64,000 nt of DNA, taken from assembly GCF_020805785.1 (NCBI RefSeq), contig NZ_JAJGZV010000002.1, positions 124,001 through 188,000 of the forward strand. Direction: 5' to 3'. Below the pieces are notes generated by a model that was not told where the DNA came from, did no database searches, and worked only from the letters and a program-made list of their open reading frames with translations. The stretch is from Flavobacterium chungbukense (GTDB lineage: Bacteria > Bacteroidota > Bacteroidia > Flavobacteriales > Flavobacteriaceae). Each line of letters starts with the position of its first letter. Within the stretch, counting starts at the first letter, position 1. Shown piece by piece: positions 33,379-42,924 of the stretch. Made by a program: the position numbers and the translations under genes.

Positions 33379-34215
33379 TTATGTGTACTTTACAAAATTG
33401 ATAATATGCTTTGAAGTAAGTTCAGGAAATTGATGCTGCGGTCCATGTCCTGTTCCTGAATAAACGACCATTTGGGCGTTGGTCATCTGATTGAAAAAAG
33501 AATACCAATTTTCGACAGCGAAACTGATATCATGATCTCCAGAAATGATCAAAATAGGTGTTTTGGTCTTTTTAATTTGTTCTCTAAAATTTAAGGCATC
33601 TTCTCTAAATCCATCGCCACCACCAAAATACAACTGAAAAACATCCATTGTTGACGGAATTTTTTTCACGTCAATTTTTTTATGAATTCTGTCGTGTGAG
33701 GCTTTTGCCGCCAATTTGCTGGATTCTGATTTTGGTTCAAAAAACAAAACAATTTCATCTTCAAAATCGTTTAATGGTTTCAAAGCCGCGTCAAAAAATG
33801 CCTGTTCTATCGGAACTTCATTTTGTCCCGGCGGATTTGTTCCAATCAACACAGCATGAGTTACGAGATTAGGATAAAGCAAAGTTGCAGCCTGCGCCAC
33901 CAGTCCGCCGTAAGACCAGCCTAAAACTACAATAGAATCTATTTTTAAAACATCGGCAAGATCTTTAATGTCTTTAGCCACAACAGTCAAATCTGGCGTC
34001 AAACTTCCTGTAGAAGAACCAATTCCTGAATAGTCAAATACGATAACATTGAACTTTTTTGCCATCAATGCTATAAACAAAGGATCCCAAGTGTCTAGAG
34101 TTCCTCTAAAACGGTTCACAAAAAATACTGCTTTTCCTTTCCCATAAGAACGATAAGCAATTTTACGATCGCCAGCATCGGCAAAACGTGTTTCTGCATC
34201 ATAAATTTTTTTCAT
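33379..34215 (-). CDS. Alpha/beta hydrolase
   Basis: The 278-residue protein has the fold's motifs: FFVNRFRGTLDTWDP for the oxyanion side, the nucleophile elbow GWSYGG (Ser near residue 99), an acid in ISGDHDISF and the catalytic His in GTGHGPQ. Esterase, lipase or related activity is expected; the substrate is unknown. There is no signal peptide. The 285 bases upstream (34216-34500) show no gene or clear site. Confidence 0.85.
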   Translation of the reverse strand: MKKIYDAETRFADAGDRKIAYRSYGKGKAVFFVNRFRGTLDTWDPLFIALMAKKFNVIVFDYSGIGSSTGSLTPDLTVVAKDIKDLADVLKIDSIVVLGWSYGGLVAQAATLLYPNLVTHAVLIGTNPPGQNEVPIEQAFFDAALKPLNDFEDEIVLFFEPKSESSKLAAKASHDRIHKKIDVKKIPSTMDVFQLYFGGGDGFREDALNFREQIKKTKTPILIISGDHDISFAVENWYSFFNQMTNAQMVVYSGTGHGPQHQFPELTSKHIINFVKYT

Positions 34216-34500
34216 AATTATAATTTAAAGGTTGGAGTCTAATAATTCTTTCTATGAGATTGGCAAAGATTAAACCAAATCAGAAAACGCTTAAAAACAA
34301 AGCATTTACAGTTCGCTACTCTATTTCTAATTATGATATTTCAATAATTAAATCCAGTTTTTAACGATATTTAATAACTGCAAAATCATAAACGATAAGA
34401 ATGCTTTTATAATCAATACTTTACAAAAAAGGCATTCCTTTTGTTTTTGTTCTGTAACCACTTCCGCTTTTCTGAAAAATAATCTTAAAGATGAAATAGT

Positions 34501-35286
34501 ATGTATTTATCTAATAAAAAGACGATTATGTTTATTACAGGGGCGTTTATTAATCATTCTTGCTGGGAAGAATGGATTACTTTCTTTGAAAATGAAGGTT
34601 ATAAAACCGTAGCACCTCCATGGCCTTACAAAAATGAAACAGCAGAAACGTTGCGTCAATCAAATTCCAATTCTAAAATTGCCTCTATTCGGCTAAAAGA
34701 TTTATTGGATTATTATACTGAAATTATTGAAAAACTTCCTGAAAAACCAATCCTGATAGGACATTCTTACGGAGGTCTTCTGACTCAATTACTGCTTCAA
34801 AAAGATTTGGGTTCTGCTGGAATTTGTATGCACTCGATTCCGCCGAGTAATTTAATTTATTTCAATTTTTCTTATTACAGAAAGATATGGAGCACTTTTG
34901 ATTTCTTTCATTCCAGAAAAAAAAACTATTTATTGCCTTTCAAAAAATGGCAATATTATTTTACCAATCAAATGTGTTTTGAGGAACAAAAAGCAACTTA
35001 TGAAAAACTCGTAATTCCAGAATCAAAACTCGTTTTTTGCGATATTTTTTCCAATTCGGCTAAAATAGATTTCAAGAAAAAACACGCTCCAATCTTATTT
35101 TTATCGGGTTCAGAAGATCATTTTGTTGCAGCTTCCATTCAATATGCTAATTTCAAAAAATACAAAAACATACATTCTATTACTTGCTACAAAGAATTTA
35201 AAGACAATCAGCATTTTGTTTTAAATCAGCAGAATTGGGAATGCATTGCTGCATTTATCACAAACTGCCTTGAGAAAATTACTTAA
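34501..35286 (+). CDS. Alpha/beta hydrolase, small family
   Basis: The 261-residue cytosolic protein starts with [16 protein letters not shown], has the nucleophile elbow GHSYGGLL (Ser near residue 88), the acid in LSGSEDHFV and the late His in DNQHFVLN. The pattern resembles lysophospholipase- or esterase-like proteins of Bacteroidetes. The substrate is unknown. Its stop overlaps by four bases the stop of the convergent sigma-54 regulator, leaving no room for a terminator. Confidence 0.82.
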   Translation: MYLSNKKTIMFITGAFINHSCWEEWITFFENEGYKTVAPPWPYKNETAETLRQSNSNSKIASIRLKDLLDYYTEIIEKLPEKPILIGHSYGGLLTQLLLQKDLGSAGICMHSIPPSNLIYFNFSYYRKIWSTFDFFHSRKKNYLLPFKKWQYYFTNQMCFEEQKATYEKLVIPESKLVFCDIFSNSAKIDFKKKHAPILFLSGSEDHFVAASIQYANFKKYKNIHSITCYKEFKDNQHFVLNQQNWECIAAFITNCLEKIT

Positions 35287-37256
35287 CTAATTTCTCTTTT
35301 TATTTCCAGTTTTTTAATCTTAGAATTTAATGTTGAAGGATGAATATCTAAAATTTCTGCTGCACCGCCCGCTCCAGAAATTTTTCCGTTGCATTTTTTT
35401 AGAATGTATAAAATATAATCTCTTTCGTTTTCTAAAATCGTTTTTATAGAAAATGGTTCTGCAGTTTGTTCAGGATGTATTTTCGACGACATAGAAAGTT
35501 CAATTTCCTTAATGGTATTTCCATCAGTCAATAAAATAGCACGTTGCATTACATGTTCCAATTCTCTGATATTTCCCGGCCAATTGTAATTCATAATTTG
35601 CTGCAGAGCAAAATCAGAAAGAATTGGTGCTTTTCTGCCCATTTTTTCGCTATAAACTTTAATAAAATGATTGGCTAAATCAGGTATGTCTTCTTTTCGT
35701 TTTTTTAATGACGGAACCAAGATCGGAAAAACATGCAAGCGATAATACAAATCCATTCTAAATCTTCCGGCAGCCACTTCTTCTTCTAGATTTTTATTGG
35801 TTGCTGCAATAATTCTAACATCTATTTTTAGAGATGACATTCCGCCAACGCGCTCAATTTCCCTTTCCTGTAAAACACGCAACAGTTTTACTTGAAGCTC
35901 TAAAGACATCTCTCCTATTTCATCCAAAAAAATAGTACCTCCGTCAGCCAATTCAAACTTACCAATTCTTCTGTCCATAGCGCCTGTAAAAGCGCCTTTT
36001 TCGTGACCAAAAAGCAATGATTCGGCAAGATTTTCTGGAATAGCACCACAGTTAATAATAACCAAAGGTTTATCTTTTCTCGGAGATAAGGCATGAATGC
36101 TTTGCGCAATCTTCTCTTTTCCAGTGCCACTTTCTCCTAAAACTAAAACGGAAGTATCTGAAGGCGCTACTTTTCGAATATAATTGAACACCGAAATCAT
36201 TTGAGAACTATTACCTATAATTCCCTCAAAACCTTCAGAAATATTCACAGATTTACTTTTTTTAATTTCTGTTCTTTCGACAGGCATACTGACTTCTTGG
36301 TTTGAGTAAATCTTATTGATGAACTTAGAAAGAGTATGTTCTATGGAACTGAGCAATTTTAAATTTTCTTGTGTATAAATATTTAGGTTTCGACTATAAA
36401 AGGTAAAATGATAGCTCTGAATCGTTGCTATTGAAATTGGAAAAATCAAATAAGATTTGATTCCGAAATTATGAGCAATCAATGCTTTAATAGGTGCTTC
36501 CTGAAAGTTATTTATTAACGATTCCTGACTGTAAATAATAGGATTTTTATCAATTTTTGATTTCCTGTAGGTTTCATTTATCTCTTTTTCAGAAACTTCC
36601 GAAATCTGAGAAAGCTTTTTCAAATCAACAATCTGATATAAATCTATATTTTTTCGGATAACTCCAAGCTGATCATAATGCGTTGAAGCGACGAAACCAG
36701 CTTCTACGTAATCAAAAGGTATATAAGTTTGGATAATTTTAGCAAAAGCCAACAAGGCATCTTCTTTTTTAATGCTTGAATGTACAATTTCTGTAATTTC
36801 TTTCTGCAATTGAAATTGCTGCATTAATTGCGATTCTAAACTATATTGTTGACGATAAAATGCTATTTCTAAAGTAGTTAAAACATCTTGATCTCTAAAA
36901 GGTTTAACAATAAATCCGTACGGATGAGTTGTTTTTGCCTGATCTAAAATACTTTTGCTTGAATTGGCGGAAATGAATATAAATCCGATATTTTTTTCTT
37001 TGAGACAATGCGCTAATTCAATTCCGTTTCGACTTCCTTTTAGCATGATATCTAAAAAAACGAGGTCTGGTTTTTCTATCTCAATCTGCTCCAAAGCCTG
37101 TTCAACCGATCGTGCAATTCCAGTCACTTCATAATTTGCCTTTTCGAGAATTAACTGTAAATCGTGTGCCTCAATAAATTGATCTTCTACAATTAAAATT
37201 CGTTTTTTCAAAACTGAAGAAACAGGTTCATATCCGTTATCGGCCGAGTTTTTCAT
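35283..37256 (-). CDS. Sigma-54-dependent response regulator (receiver-GAF-AAA+-Fis)
   Basis: The 657-residue protein has an N-terminal receiver domain (phospho-acceptor Asp69 in [11 protein letters not shown]), a GAF-type central domain (about 165-310) and a sigma-54 interaction AAA+ domain with GESGTGKE and the GAFTGA loop that contacts sigma-54. A C-terminal Fis-type helix-turn-helix follows ([19 protein letters not shown]). It activates RpoN-dependent promoters in response to a histidine kinase and perhaps a GAF ligand. No kinase lies next to it. The divergent neighbour is a decayed small gene. Its regulon cannot be read here. Confidence 0.92.
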   Translation of the reverse strand: MKNSADNGYEPVSSVLKKRILIVEDQFIEAHDLQLILEKANYEVTGIARSVEQALEQIEIEKPDLVFLDIMLKGSRNGIELAHCLKEKNIGFIFISANSSKSILDQAKTTHPYGFIVKPFRDQDVLTTLEIAFYRQQYSLESQLMQQFQLQKEITEIVHSSIKKEDALLAFAKIIQTYIPFDYVEAGFVASTHYDQLGVIRKNIDLYQIVDLKKLSQISEVSEKEINETYRKSKIDKNPIIYSQESLINNFQEAPIKALIAHNFGIKSYLIFPISIATIQSYHFTFYSRNLNIYTQENLKLLSSIEHTLSKFINKIYSNQEVSMPVERTEIKKSKSVNISEGFEGIIGNSSQMISVFNYIRKVAPSDTSVLVLGESGTGKEKIAQSIHALSPRKDKPLVIINCGAIPENLAESLLFGHEKGAFTGAMDRRIGKFELADGGTIFLDEIGEMSLELQVKLLRVLQEREIERVGGMSSLKIDVRIIAATNKNLEEEVAAGRFRMDLYYRLHVFPILVPSLKKRKEDIPDLANHFIKVYSEKMGRKAPILSDFALQQIMNYNWPGNIRELEHVMQRAILLTDGNTIKEIELSMSSKIHPEQTAEPFSIKTILENERDYILYILKKCNGKISGAGGAAEILDIHPSTLNSKIKKLEIKREIS

Positions 37257-37415
37257 AAGTGAATAAATTTTATATTATCTTGCACTTAATTAATTGAAAC
37301 AAAAATAGTTAATTATCACAATTAAAATAAATGATTTTCAAAAATAGATAAATTAAATTCACATTTAATATTAATTTTCATATTAATTTATCATCGAGAT
37401 AAGATTGTTTGTATA

Positions 37416-37423
37416 TATATTTG
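37416..37423 (+). promoter_or_regulatory. Putative -7 box of the decayed exported-protein gene
   Basis: TATATTTG fits TAnnTTTG and lies 38 bases before the ATG at 37462. No good -33 box is visible. Confidence 0.35.
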
Positions 37424-37461
37424 TTAATTAAAAACTTAATAAAAATATAATTGAATATACT

Positions 37462-37897
37462 ATGAAGATATTTTATTCTTTTTGTTTAATATTCTTTTTT
37501 TTAATTAATTCTGAAGCACAAAATCATCCTGCAACAGCAAATTATGATTTAAAAAAGAAGCGTTTACTAATACAAACTTGCTCGACCTATTTATACAATT
37601 CAAATCAAGGGCAAATAGATGCTGATAGTTCGGTGGTTTTAACATGCAAGGCTTATAAACTTCCTGTCTTATTAGCGTATGATGAAGGCTATAATGACGG
37701 AACTTATCTTATCGGAAGTGACTTGATTGAAAAAGGAAATCTTGAGGCTGCCAAACAGCTTTTTGCAAAATCAAAAAAAACATAATGGAGTAACTTTCAA
37801 GAGAAAAGATGAAATTGCTAAAATGACGCTTCAAGATAAAACTTCTATCCGCGAGTAATTAGATAAAATCAGAAATTTAAAAATGATACATTTTAAG
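37462..37897 (+). pseudogene. Decayed exported small protein gene (frameshift plus nonsense codon)
   Basis: The open part encodes 107 residues with a signal peptide (MKIFYSFCLIFFFLINSEAQ) and a TPR-like stretch (LIEKGNLEAAKQLFAKSKK). The natural C-terminus is visible one frame over, HNGVTFKRKDEIAKMTLQDK followed by TSIRE, TAA (37856-37858), then LDKIRNLKNDTF and a true stop at 37897 next to a terminator. One A too many in the A8 run at 37773-37780 causes the shift, and a CAA-to-TAA change explains the inner stop. The ancestral product had about 145 residues. The function is unknown. Confidence 0.7.
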
Positions 37898-37931
37898 TCT
37901 TAGAAAAATAATTTTCTGAGGCTTTTTTTTT
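37895..37931 (+). terminator. Intrinsic terminator
   Basis: The stem between AAGTCTTAGAAAA and TTTTCTGAGGCTT (with G-U pairs) and a following T-run ends the decayed gene exactly at its ancestral stop. Confidence 0.6.
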
Positions 37932-38013
37932 CGAACATATTTCAACTGAAATTTATACATTTGATTGAAGAGAGTTATTTTAACACAATTAATTTCCATT
38001 TAAAAGATAAAGA

Positions 38014-39588
38014 ATGCTTGAAAATTTTCCTTTCTATTTAGGTATCATACTTGTTATTTTATTGCTGATCATGTTAGCCAATAAAATAAAAGTAGCGTAT
38101 CCTGTATTGTTAGTTTTAGCAGGATTGGCGATTAGTTTTATTCCGAAAGTTCCAAAAATAGAAATCGAGCCTGATCTTATCTTTTTCATATTTCTTCCTC
38201 CATTATTGTATGAAGCCGCGTGGACGGTTTCATGGAAAGAATTGTGGCGCTGGAGACGTATTATTACCAGTTTTGCTTTTATAGTAGTTTTTCTTTCGGC
38301 TCTTTCTGTTGCTTTGGTAGCTAATTATTTTATTCCAGGATTTTCTCTTGCTTTGGGATTTTTATTGGGCGGAATTGTTTCTCCTCCAGATGCTGTAAGT
38401 GCAGGCGCGATTTTAAAATTTGTAAAAGTTCCCAAAACCATGTCGTCTATTTTAGAAGGTGAAAGTTTATTGAATGACGCTTCTTCTTTAATTATTTTCA
38501 GATTTGCGATGATTGCTGTGGCAACAGAACAATTTATATTTTACAAAGCTGCAATAAGTTTTAGCTGGATGATTTTAGGCGGAGTTGCAATTGGCTTATT
38601 AATCGGATGGCTTTTTATGAAAGCTCATAAATATCTGCCCACAAGCGCCAATGTTGATATTGTTTTATCTCTTCTAACACCTTATATCATTTATCTGGCT
38701 GCAGAAGAAGTTCACAGTTCTGGAGTCCTAGCAGTAGTGAGCGGGGGATTACTTTTGTCTTATAATAGACATCGCTTTTTGAGCAGCAGATCGAGAATAC
38801 AAGGAATAAATGTTTGGTCAAGTCTTTCGTTTATCTTAAACGGATTAGTTTTTATTTTAATTGGTTTAGACTTGCCGCAAATTACATCTGGACTTGCAGA
38901 AACTAGTCTTTCTACGGCTATTGGTTATGGCGTTTTAATCACTTTTGTTTTAATTGTAAGTAGAATGTTGTCAGCTTATGGAGCTGTAATAATAACGCTT
39001 ATTGCTCGTAATTTTATCACAGTTGCCGATACAAGACATCCAGGTTATAAAACGCCTTTTATTTTAGGTTGGACAGGAATGCGAGGTGTGGTTTCGTTGG
39101 CTGCGGCGTTATCAATTCCGGTTTATTTGGATAATGGAAATGGTTTTCCGCAACGAAATCTGATTTTATTTATCACCTTTATTGTCATTCTTTTGACTTT
39201 ATTGATTCAAGGATTGACGCTTCCTTATTTCATCAAAAAAATTAAATTAGATAATGTTTACGACCCAGTTTCTCGCCAAGAAGCTACGGTAAATTTGAAA
39301 AGAGATTTGGCAGAACATGCTTTGGATTATCTAAAAACAACGTATAACGATCAGTTAGACAGTAATGTTTCTTTGCAACAGCTCATTTTAAAATGGGAAC
39401 AGCACAGCAAAGGAATTGACGATGAATCAATTGGAAATGAACTCAAAACCATTTATCTCGATTTAATCAATCAGCAAAGGCAATGGCTCATAAATAAAAA
39501 CAAAGAAGATCAGCATATCGACGAATCTATCATTAGAAAACAAATGTATTATCTAGATCTCGAAGAGGAAAAACTAATTCATTTTTAA
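38014..39588 (+). CDS. Na+/H+ antiporter, CPA1 (NhaP) family
   Basis: The 524-residue inner-membrane protein has about twelve helices. It carries the CPA1 motifs SPPDAVSAG (122-131) and the ND pair Asn154-Asp155 in LEGESLLNDAS, the ion-binding site. A cytosolic C-terminal tail of about 90 residues (QHSKGIDDESIGNELK) follows. It exchanges Na+ or K+ for protons in pH and salt homeostasis. It is a single gene. Confidence 0.9.
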   Translation: MLENFPFYLGIILVILLLIMLANKIKVAYPVLLVLAGLAISFIPKVPKIEIEPDLIFFIFLPPLLYEAAWTVSWKELWRWRRIITSFAFIVVFLSALSVALVANYFIPGFSLALGFLLGGIVSPPDAVSAGAILKFVKVPKTMSSILEGESLLNDASSLIIFRFAMIAVATEQFIFYKAAISFSWMILGGVAIGLLIGWLFMKAHKYLPTSANVDIVLSLLTPYIIYLAAEEVHSSGVLAVVSGGLLLSYNRHRFLSSRSRIQGINVWSSLSFILNGLVFILIGLDLPQITSGLAETSLSTAIGYGVLITFVLIVSRMLSAYGAVIITLIARNFITVADTRHPGYKTPFILGWTGMRGVVSLAAALSIPVYLDNGNGFPQRNLILFITFIVILLTLLIQGLTLPYFIKKIKLDNVYDPVSRQEATVNLKRDLAEHALDYLKTTYNDQLDSNVSLQQLILKWEQHSKGIDDESIGNELKTIYLDLINQQRQWLINKNKEDQHIDESIIRKQMYYLDLEEEKLIHF

Positions 39589-39701
39589 GGCATTCATCAA
39601 AAATTCATTTAAAAGAAATATCTTTATTCGTGCGTAAACGAAACATGAAGAGGATAAAAATTGTAGTGAAATTATAGTCGAGAACTAATCTAATTTTCTT
39701 T

Positions 39702-40499
39702 ATGAAAAATTTATTTTCTAAAAAAACAGCAGCAATTCTGCTAATAGCTATTATTGCATTTGTAGTAGTTTTTAAAATGTATTCTGAAGAAAAAACTGCT
39801 GTCGTAAAACCGGTAAAAAAAGCATATCCGCCAGGAGTCGTTTTTACTTTTGATGACGATTATATTGACGATTGGTACAACGCTGAAAAACTACTGCATC
39901 CTTTAGGCTGGAAAGCAACCTTTTTTGTTTGCTGGTACGGAAGTTTAACTAGAGATCAAAAAGACAAATTGCATTACTTGCAAGATATGGGGCATGATAT
40001 TGCAGGACATGGTTATAATCATCTAAATGCTTTAAAATACTCCAAAGAGTTTGGAATACAGAAATATATCGAAGACGACATTGTTCCTTTGAAAGCAGCA
40101 ATGAAAAAAGACGGTTTCAATATTCATTCTTTTGCTTATCCTGATGGTGCGCGAGATACCGAACTGGACAAAGAATTACTAAAACATTTTGATATTATAA
40201 GAGGCACAACTTACGATGAAATTCCTGCAGCACAACAATATTGCTATTATGAAGGCAATCGACTTGTTTACGGTTTAGGAATTGATGACGATTACAAACA
40301 ATTCAATATTCCGTATTACAAAACCTTATTAGATTACGCTAAAACTCATGATAAAATCGTAATTTTTTATGGTCATAAAACGGTTGAAAATGCAGATGAA
40401 AAGATAGAAACGCCTCTTTATGCATTAGAAGAACTTTGCAAATATGCCAAAGAAAAAGGGCTGAAATTTTATACGATTGATGATCTTTCCAAATTATAG
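39702..40499 (+). CDS. Membrane-anchored polysaccharide deacetylase (NodB-like)
   Basis: The 265-residue protein has an N-terminal anchor helix (AAILLIAIIAFVVVFKM) and a NodB-type domain. The metal-binding TFDDDYIDD (Asp pair) and HGYNHL (His-x3-His) motifs are visible, as is SFAYPDGARD. It removes acetyl groups from a surface or peptidoglycan-type polysaccharide outside the cytoplasm; the substrate is unknown. It is separate from the next two-component genes by about 90 bases. Confidence 0.88.
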   Translation: MKNLFSKKTAAILLIAIIAFVVVFKMYSEEKTAVVKPVKKAYPPGVVFTFDDDYIDDWYNAEKLLHPLGWKATFFVCWYGSLTRDQKDKLHYLQDMGHDIAGHGYNHLNALKYSKEFGIQKYIEDDIVPLKAAMKKDGFNIHSFAYPDGARDTELDKELLKHFDIIRGTTYDEIPAAQQYCYYEGNRLVYGLGIDDDYKQFNIPYYKTLLDYAKTHDKIVIFYGHKTVENADEKIETPLYALEELCKYAKEKGLKFYTIDDLSKL

Positions 40500-40587
40500 T
40501 TTCCGTTTTATTTCAAAAAAGGATAAAAAAGTGTTCTGATTTGAATTAAGAGAATTACTTTTAGCGCATCTATTTGCAATTACTGCT

Positions 40588-41280
40588 ATGAATAAAGTAT
40601 TATTAGTTGAAGACGATCCGAGAGTGGCTTCTTTTATTATTAGAGGACTTGAAGAACAGCTTTATCAGGTTAAAAATGTCAATAAAGGTTTTGACGCCAT
40701 TAATGAAGTAATGGAAAATACATATGATATTATTATACTCGATATCATGCTTCCTGATTTAACTGGTTTTGAAGTCTGCGAAATCTTAAGGGGCAGAAAA
40801 ATAATTGTTCCTATACTTATTCTTAGTGCTTTAGATACACCGCACGAAAAAGTAAAAGGTCTTCAGGCTGGAGCCGATGATTATTTGGCAAAACCTTTTA
40901 TGTTTGAAGAACTTTTAGCCCGAATCAATGCACAACTTCGCCGTTCGGAATTCAGCAGCGGCGTAATAGATTTTCAATCGTATGCCGGAATCGAAATTAA
41001 TATGAAAGAACAAAGTGCTTCAAGAGATGGAAAAGAGCTTAATCTTTCTTCTAGAGAATTGAAACTTTTGATTTTTTTCATGAAAAACCGCGAAAAAGCA
41101 CTTTCTAGAATTGCAATTGCAGAAGCCGTTTGGAATCTGGATCTTGATATGAATACCAATACGGTGGATGTTTACATTAATTATCTGCGAAATAAAATAG
41201 ACAAGAACTTCCCTACTCCGCTTATTCATACTATAAAAGGAACTGGATATATGCTCAAAAACAAGATTAATGAATCTTAA
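40588..41280 (+). CDS. OmpR/PhoB-family response regulator
   Basis: The 230-residue regulator has a receiver domain with phospho-acceptor Asp52 (ILDIMLPD) and a conserved Lys in LAKPFMFEEL. A winged-helix DNA-binding domain follows (LSSRELKLLIFFMKN, then NTVDVYINYLRNKID). It overlaps the kinase gene by 11 bases. Regulators of this type bind 11-bp direct repeats, and four such repeats lie ahead of the TonB receptor gene just downstream (42705-42748), so the receptor is its likely target. Confidence 0.92.
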   Translation: MNKVLLVEDDPRVASFIIRGLEEQLYQVKNVNKGFDAINEVMENTYDIIILDIMLPDLTGFEVCEILRGRKIIVPILILSALDTPHEKVKGLQAGADDYLAKPFMFEELLARINAQLRRSEFSSGVIDFQSYAGIEINMKEQSASRDGKELNLSSRELKLLIFFMKNREKALSRIAIAEAVWNLDLDMNTNTVDVYINYLRNKIDKNFPTPLIHTIKGTGYMLKNKINES

Positions 41281-42631
41281 AACGAAATTATCAGTCAATT
41301 CGACATTGCTTTTTGCCTTCATAGTTGGACTTGTACTGGCTGGTTCTTTCTTGCTTTTTAAAAATCACAGACAAGATCTTTATTATGAAAGATTAGAAGA
41401 CAGTGCTTTAATAACAGCCTTCTTCTATTTTGAAAAAGATGAAATCACTAAAAATGACAGTTCGCGCTACCAAACGATAGAAATTGAGTATAAAAAAATC
41501 ACCAACCAATCTATCAGAATTTACAATGCTAAAACGAAAGAACTTTATCTGCATGATGGACTTGATATTCTATTAAGCGATAAAGATTTAAAAGACATTT
41601 CTAAAAACAGAATTTTATATTTTACAAAAAAAGATAGACAATTTGCTGGGTTATATTACAAAGACAATCAGGGTGATTTTATTATTGTTGTATCTGGAAT
41701 TGATACTGTAGGAGAAAGACAATTAGATGTTCTTGGTTTAATTTTTATTCTTTCGTATTTATTCGTAATTCCGCTTAATTTCTTTATTGGAAGGTATTTA
41801 GCTAAGCAAACTTTCAGGCCTTTTGAAGATGTTATTGCAAAAGTAAATACAATTACGACTGAAAATCTTCATTCTAGACTCGAAATGCCAACAAGCGGAA
41901 AAGATGAAATTCGAGAACTTATTACGACTTTTAATTATCTTTTAGAAAGATTGGAAAGCGGTATCACTATTCAGAATAATTTTCTAAAAAATGCTTCGCA
42001 CGAACTCAAAACACCGCTTACTATAATTATTGGAGATATTGATGTGTCGCTACAGCAGCCGCGAACTAACGAACAATACGAAGAAGTTTTAAAATCGCTT
42101 CGAAAAGATACTTTTCAGCTAAAATCTATTTTAGACGGCCTTCTAGTTTTATCTGGATTGCAAGTTGGCGAACCTGACCAAATGGAAAGTGTAAGGATTG
42201 ATGAAATTTTATGGAATGTACTCGAAAAAAAGGCAATCGAATATCCAGAATCTAAAGTCTCTCTTAATTTGGAAGCTATTCAAAATGAACAAATACTTGC
42301 TGTTCATGCCAATAAACATATGCTTTTTACGGCACTCTATAATATGGTAGACAATGCTATAAAATTTTCTTTTCCTGCGCCAGTTACTATTTTTGCTTTA
42401 GAAAAAGAGAAAAAACTTTTAATCAAAATTATCGATCAAGGTTCTGGAATTGCAGAAAAAGACAAAGAATCTATTTTTGATCTCTTTTTTAGAAGTGATC
42501 GTACGCGTCATATAAAAGGTCAAGGTTTAGGACTTTTTATTACTATGGAGATTTTAAAACGTCATCATATTACTTTAACGGTAGATTCTGAACTGGAAAA
42601 AGGAACTAGTTTTTCACTTTTATTTCCTTAA
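41270..42631 (+). CDS. Sensor histidine kinase with HAMP domain
   Basis: The 453-residue membrane kinase has helices near residues 10-30 and 155-175 enclosing a periplasmic sensor of about 120 residues. A HAMP linker follows, then the phospho-acceptor His244 in NASHELKTPL and the ATP-binding DNAIKF, DQGSGI and GLGLF motifs. It is the partner of the overlapping OmpR-type regulator. The signal is unknown. Confidence 0.92.
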   Translation: MNLKTKLSVNSTLLFAFIVGLVLAGSFLLFKNHRQDLYYERLEDSALITAFFYFEKDEITKNDSSRYQTIEIEYKKITNQSIRIYNAKTKELYLHDGLDILLSDKDLKDISKNRILYFTKKDRQFAGLYYKDNQGDFIIVVSGIDTVGERQLDVLGLIFILSYLFVIPLNFFIGRYLAKQTFRPFEDVIAKVNTITTENLHSRLEMPTSGKDEIRELITTFNYLLERLESGITIQNNFLKNASHELKTPLTIIIGDIDVSLQQPRTNEQYEEVLKSLRKDTFQLKSILDGLLVLSGLQVGEPDQMESVRIDEILWNVLEKKAIEYPESKVSLNLEAIQNEQILAVHANKHMLFTALYNMVDNAIKFSFPAPVTIFALEKEKKLLIKIIDQGSGIAEKDKESIFDLFFRSDRTRHIKGQGLGLFITMEILKRHHITLTVDSELEKGTSFSLLFP

Positions 42632-42704
42632 AAAAAACAAAAAAATAGTGTCGATCTGAATTTCAAAAACACCAATTTTCTTAGTTGGTAACATTATCCT
42701 AACA

Positions 42705-42748
42705 CTCTAATCTATCTCTAATCTAGTTTAAATCTACCTCTAATCCCT
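42705..42748 (+). promoter_or_regulatory. Four tandem 11-bp repeats: probable response-regulator binding array
   Basis: The consecutive units are CTCTAATCTAT, CTCTAATCTAG, TTTAAATCTAC and CTCTAATCCCT, in exact 11-bp phase. Three share AATCTA. Direct repeats of 11 bp are the known binding mode of OmpR/PhoB-type regulators (as in pho boxes), and such a regulator is encoded 1.4 kb upstream. The array ends 176 bases before the TonB receptor ATG and lies just after the kinase gene. Confidence 0.6.
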
Positions 42749-42924
42749 TTATTTCTGGCGTTTTTCGCAAAGTATTGATTTTAAAGACTTACAAGCTTAT
42801 TTATTAAATAACCAATACATCATCATAAATTAACATAGAATAGTTTTTTCATTTTAGGTTAACAAAAGCCTTAAATCGAATCAAAAGAAAGAGAGTTTAT
42901 TTGTCAAAAATAAAAACTAATAAC

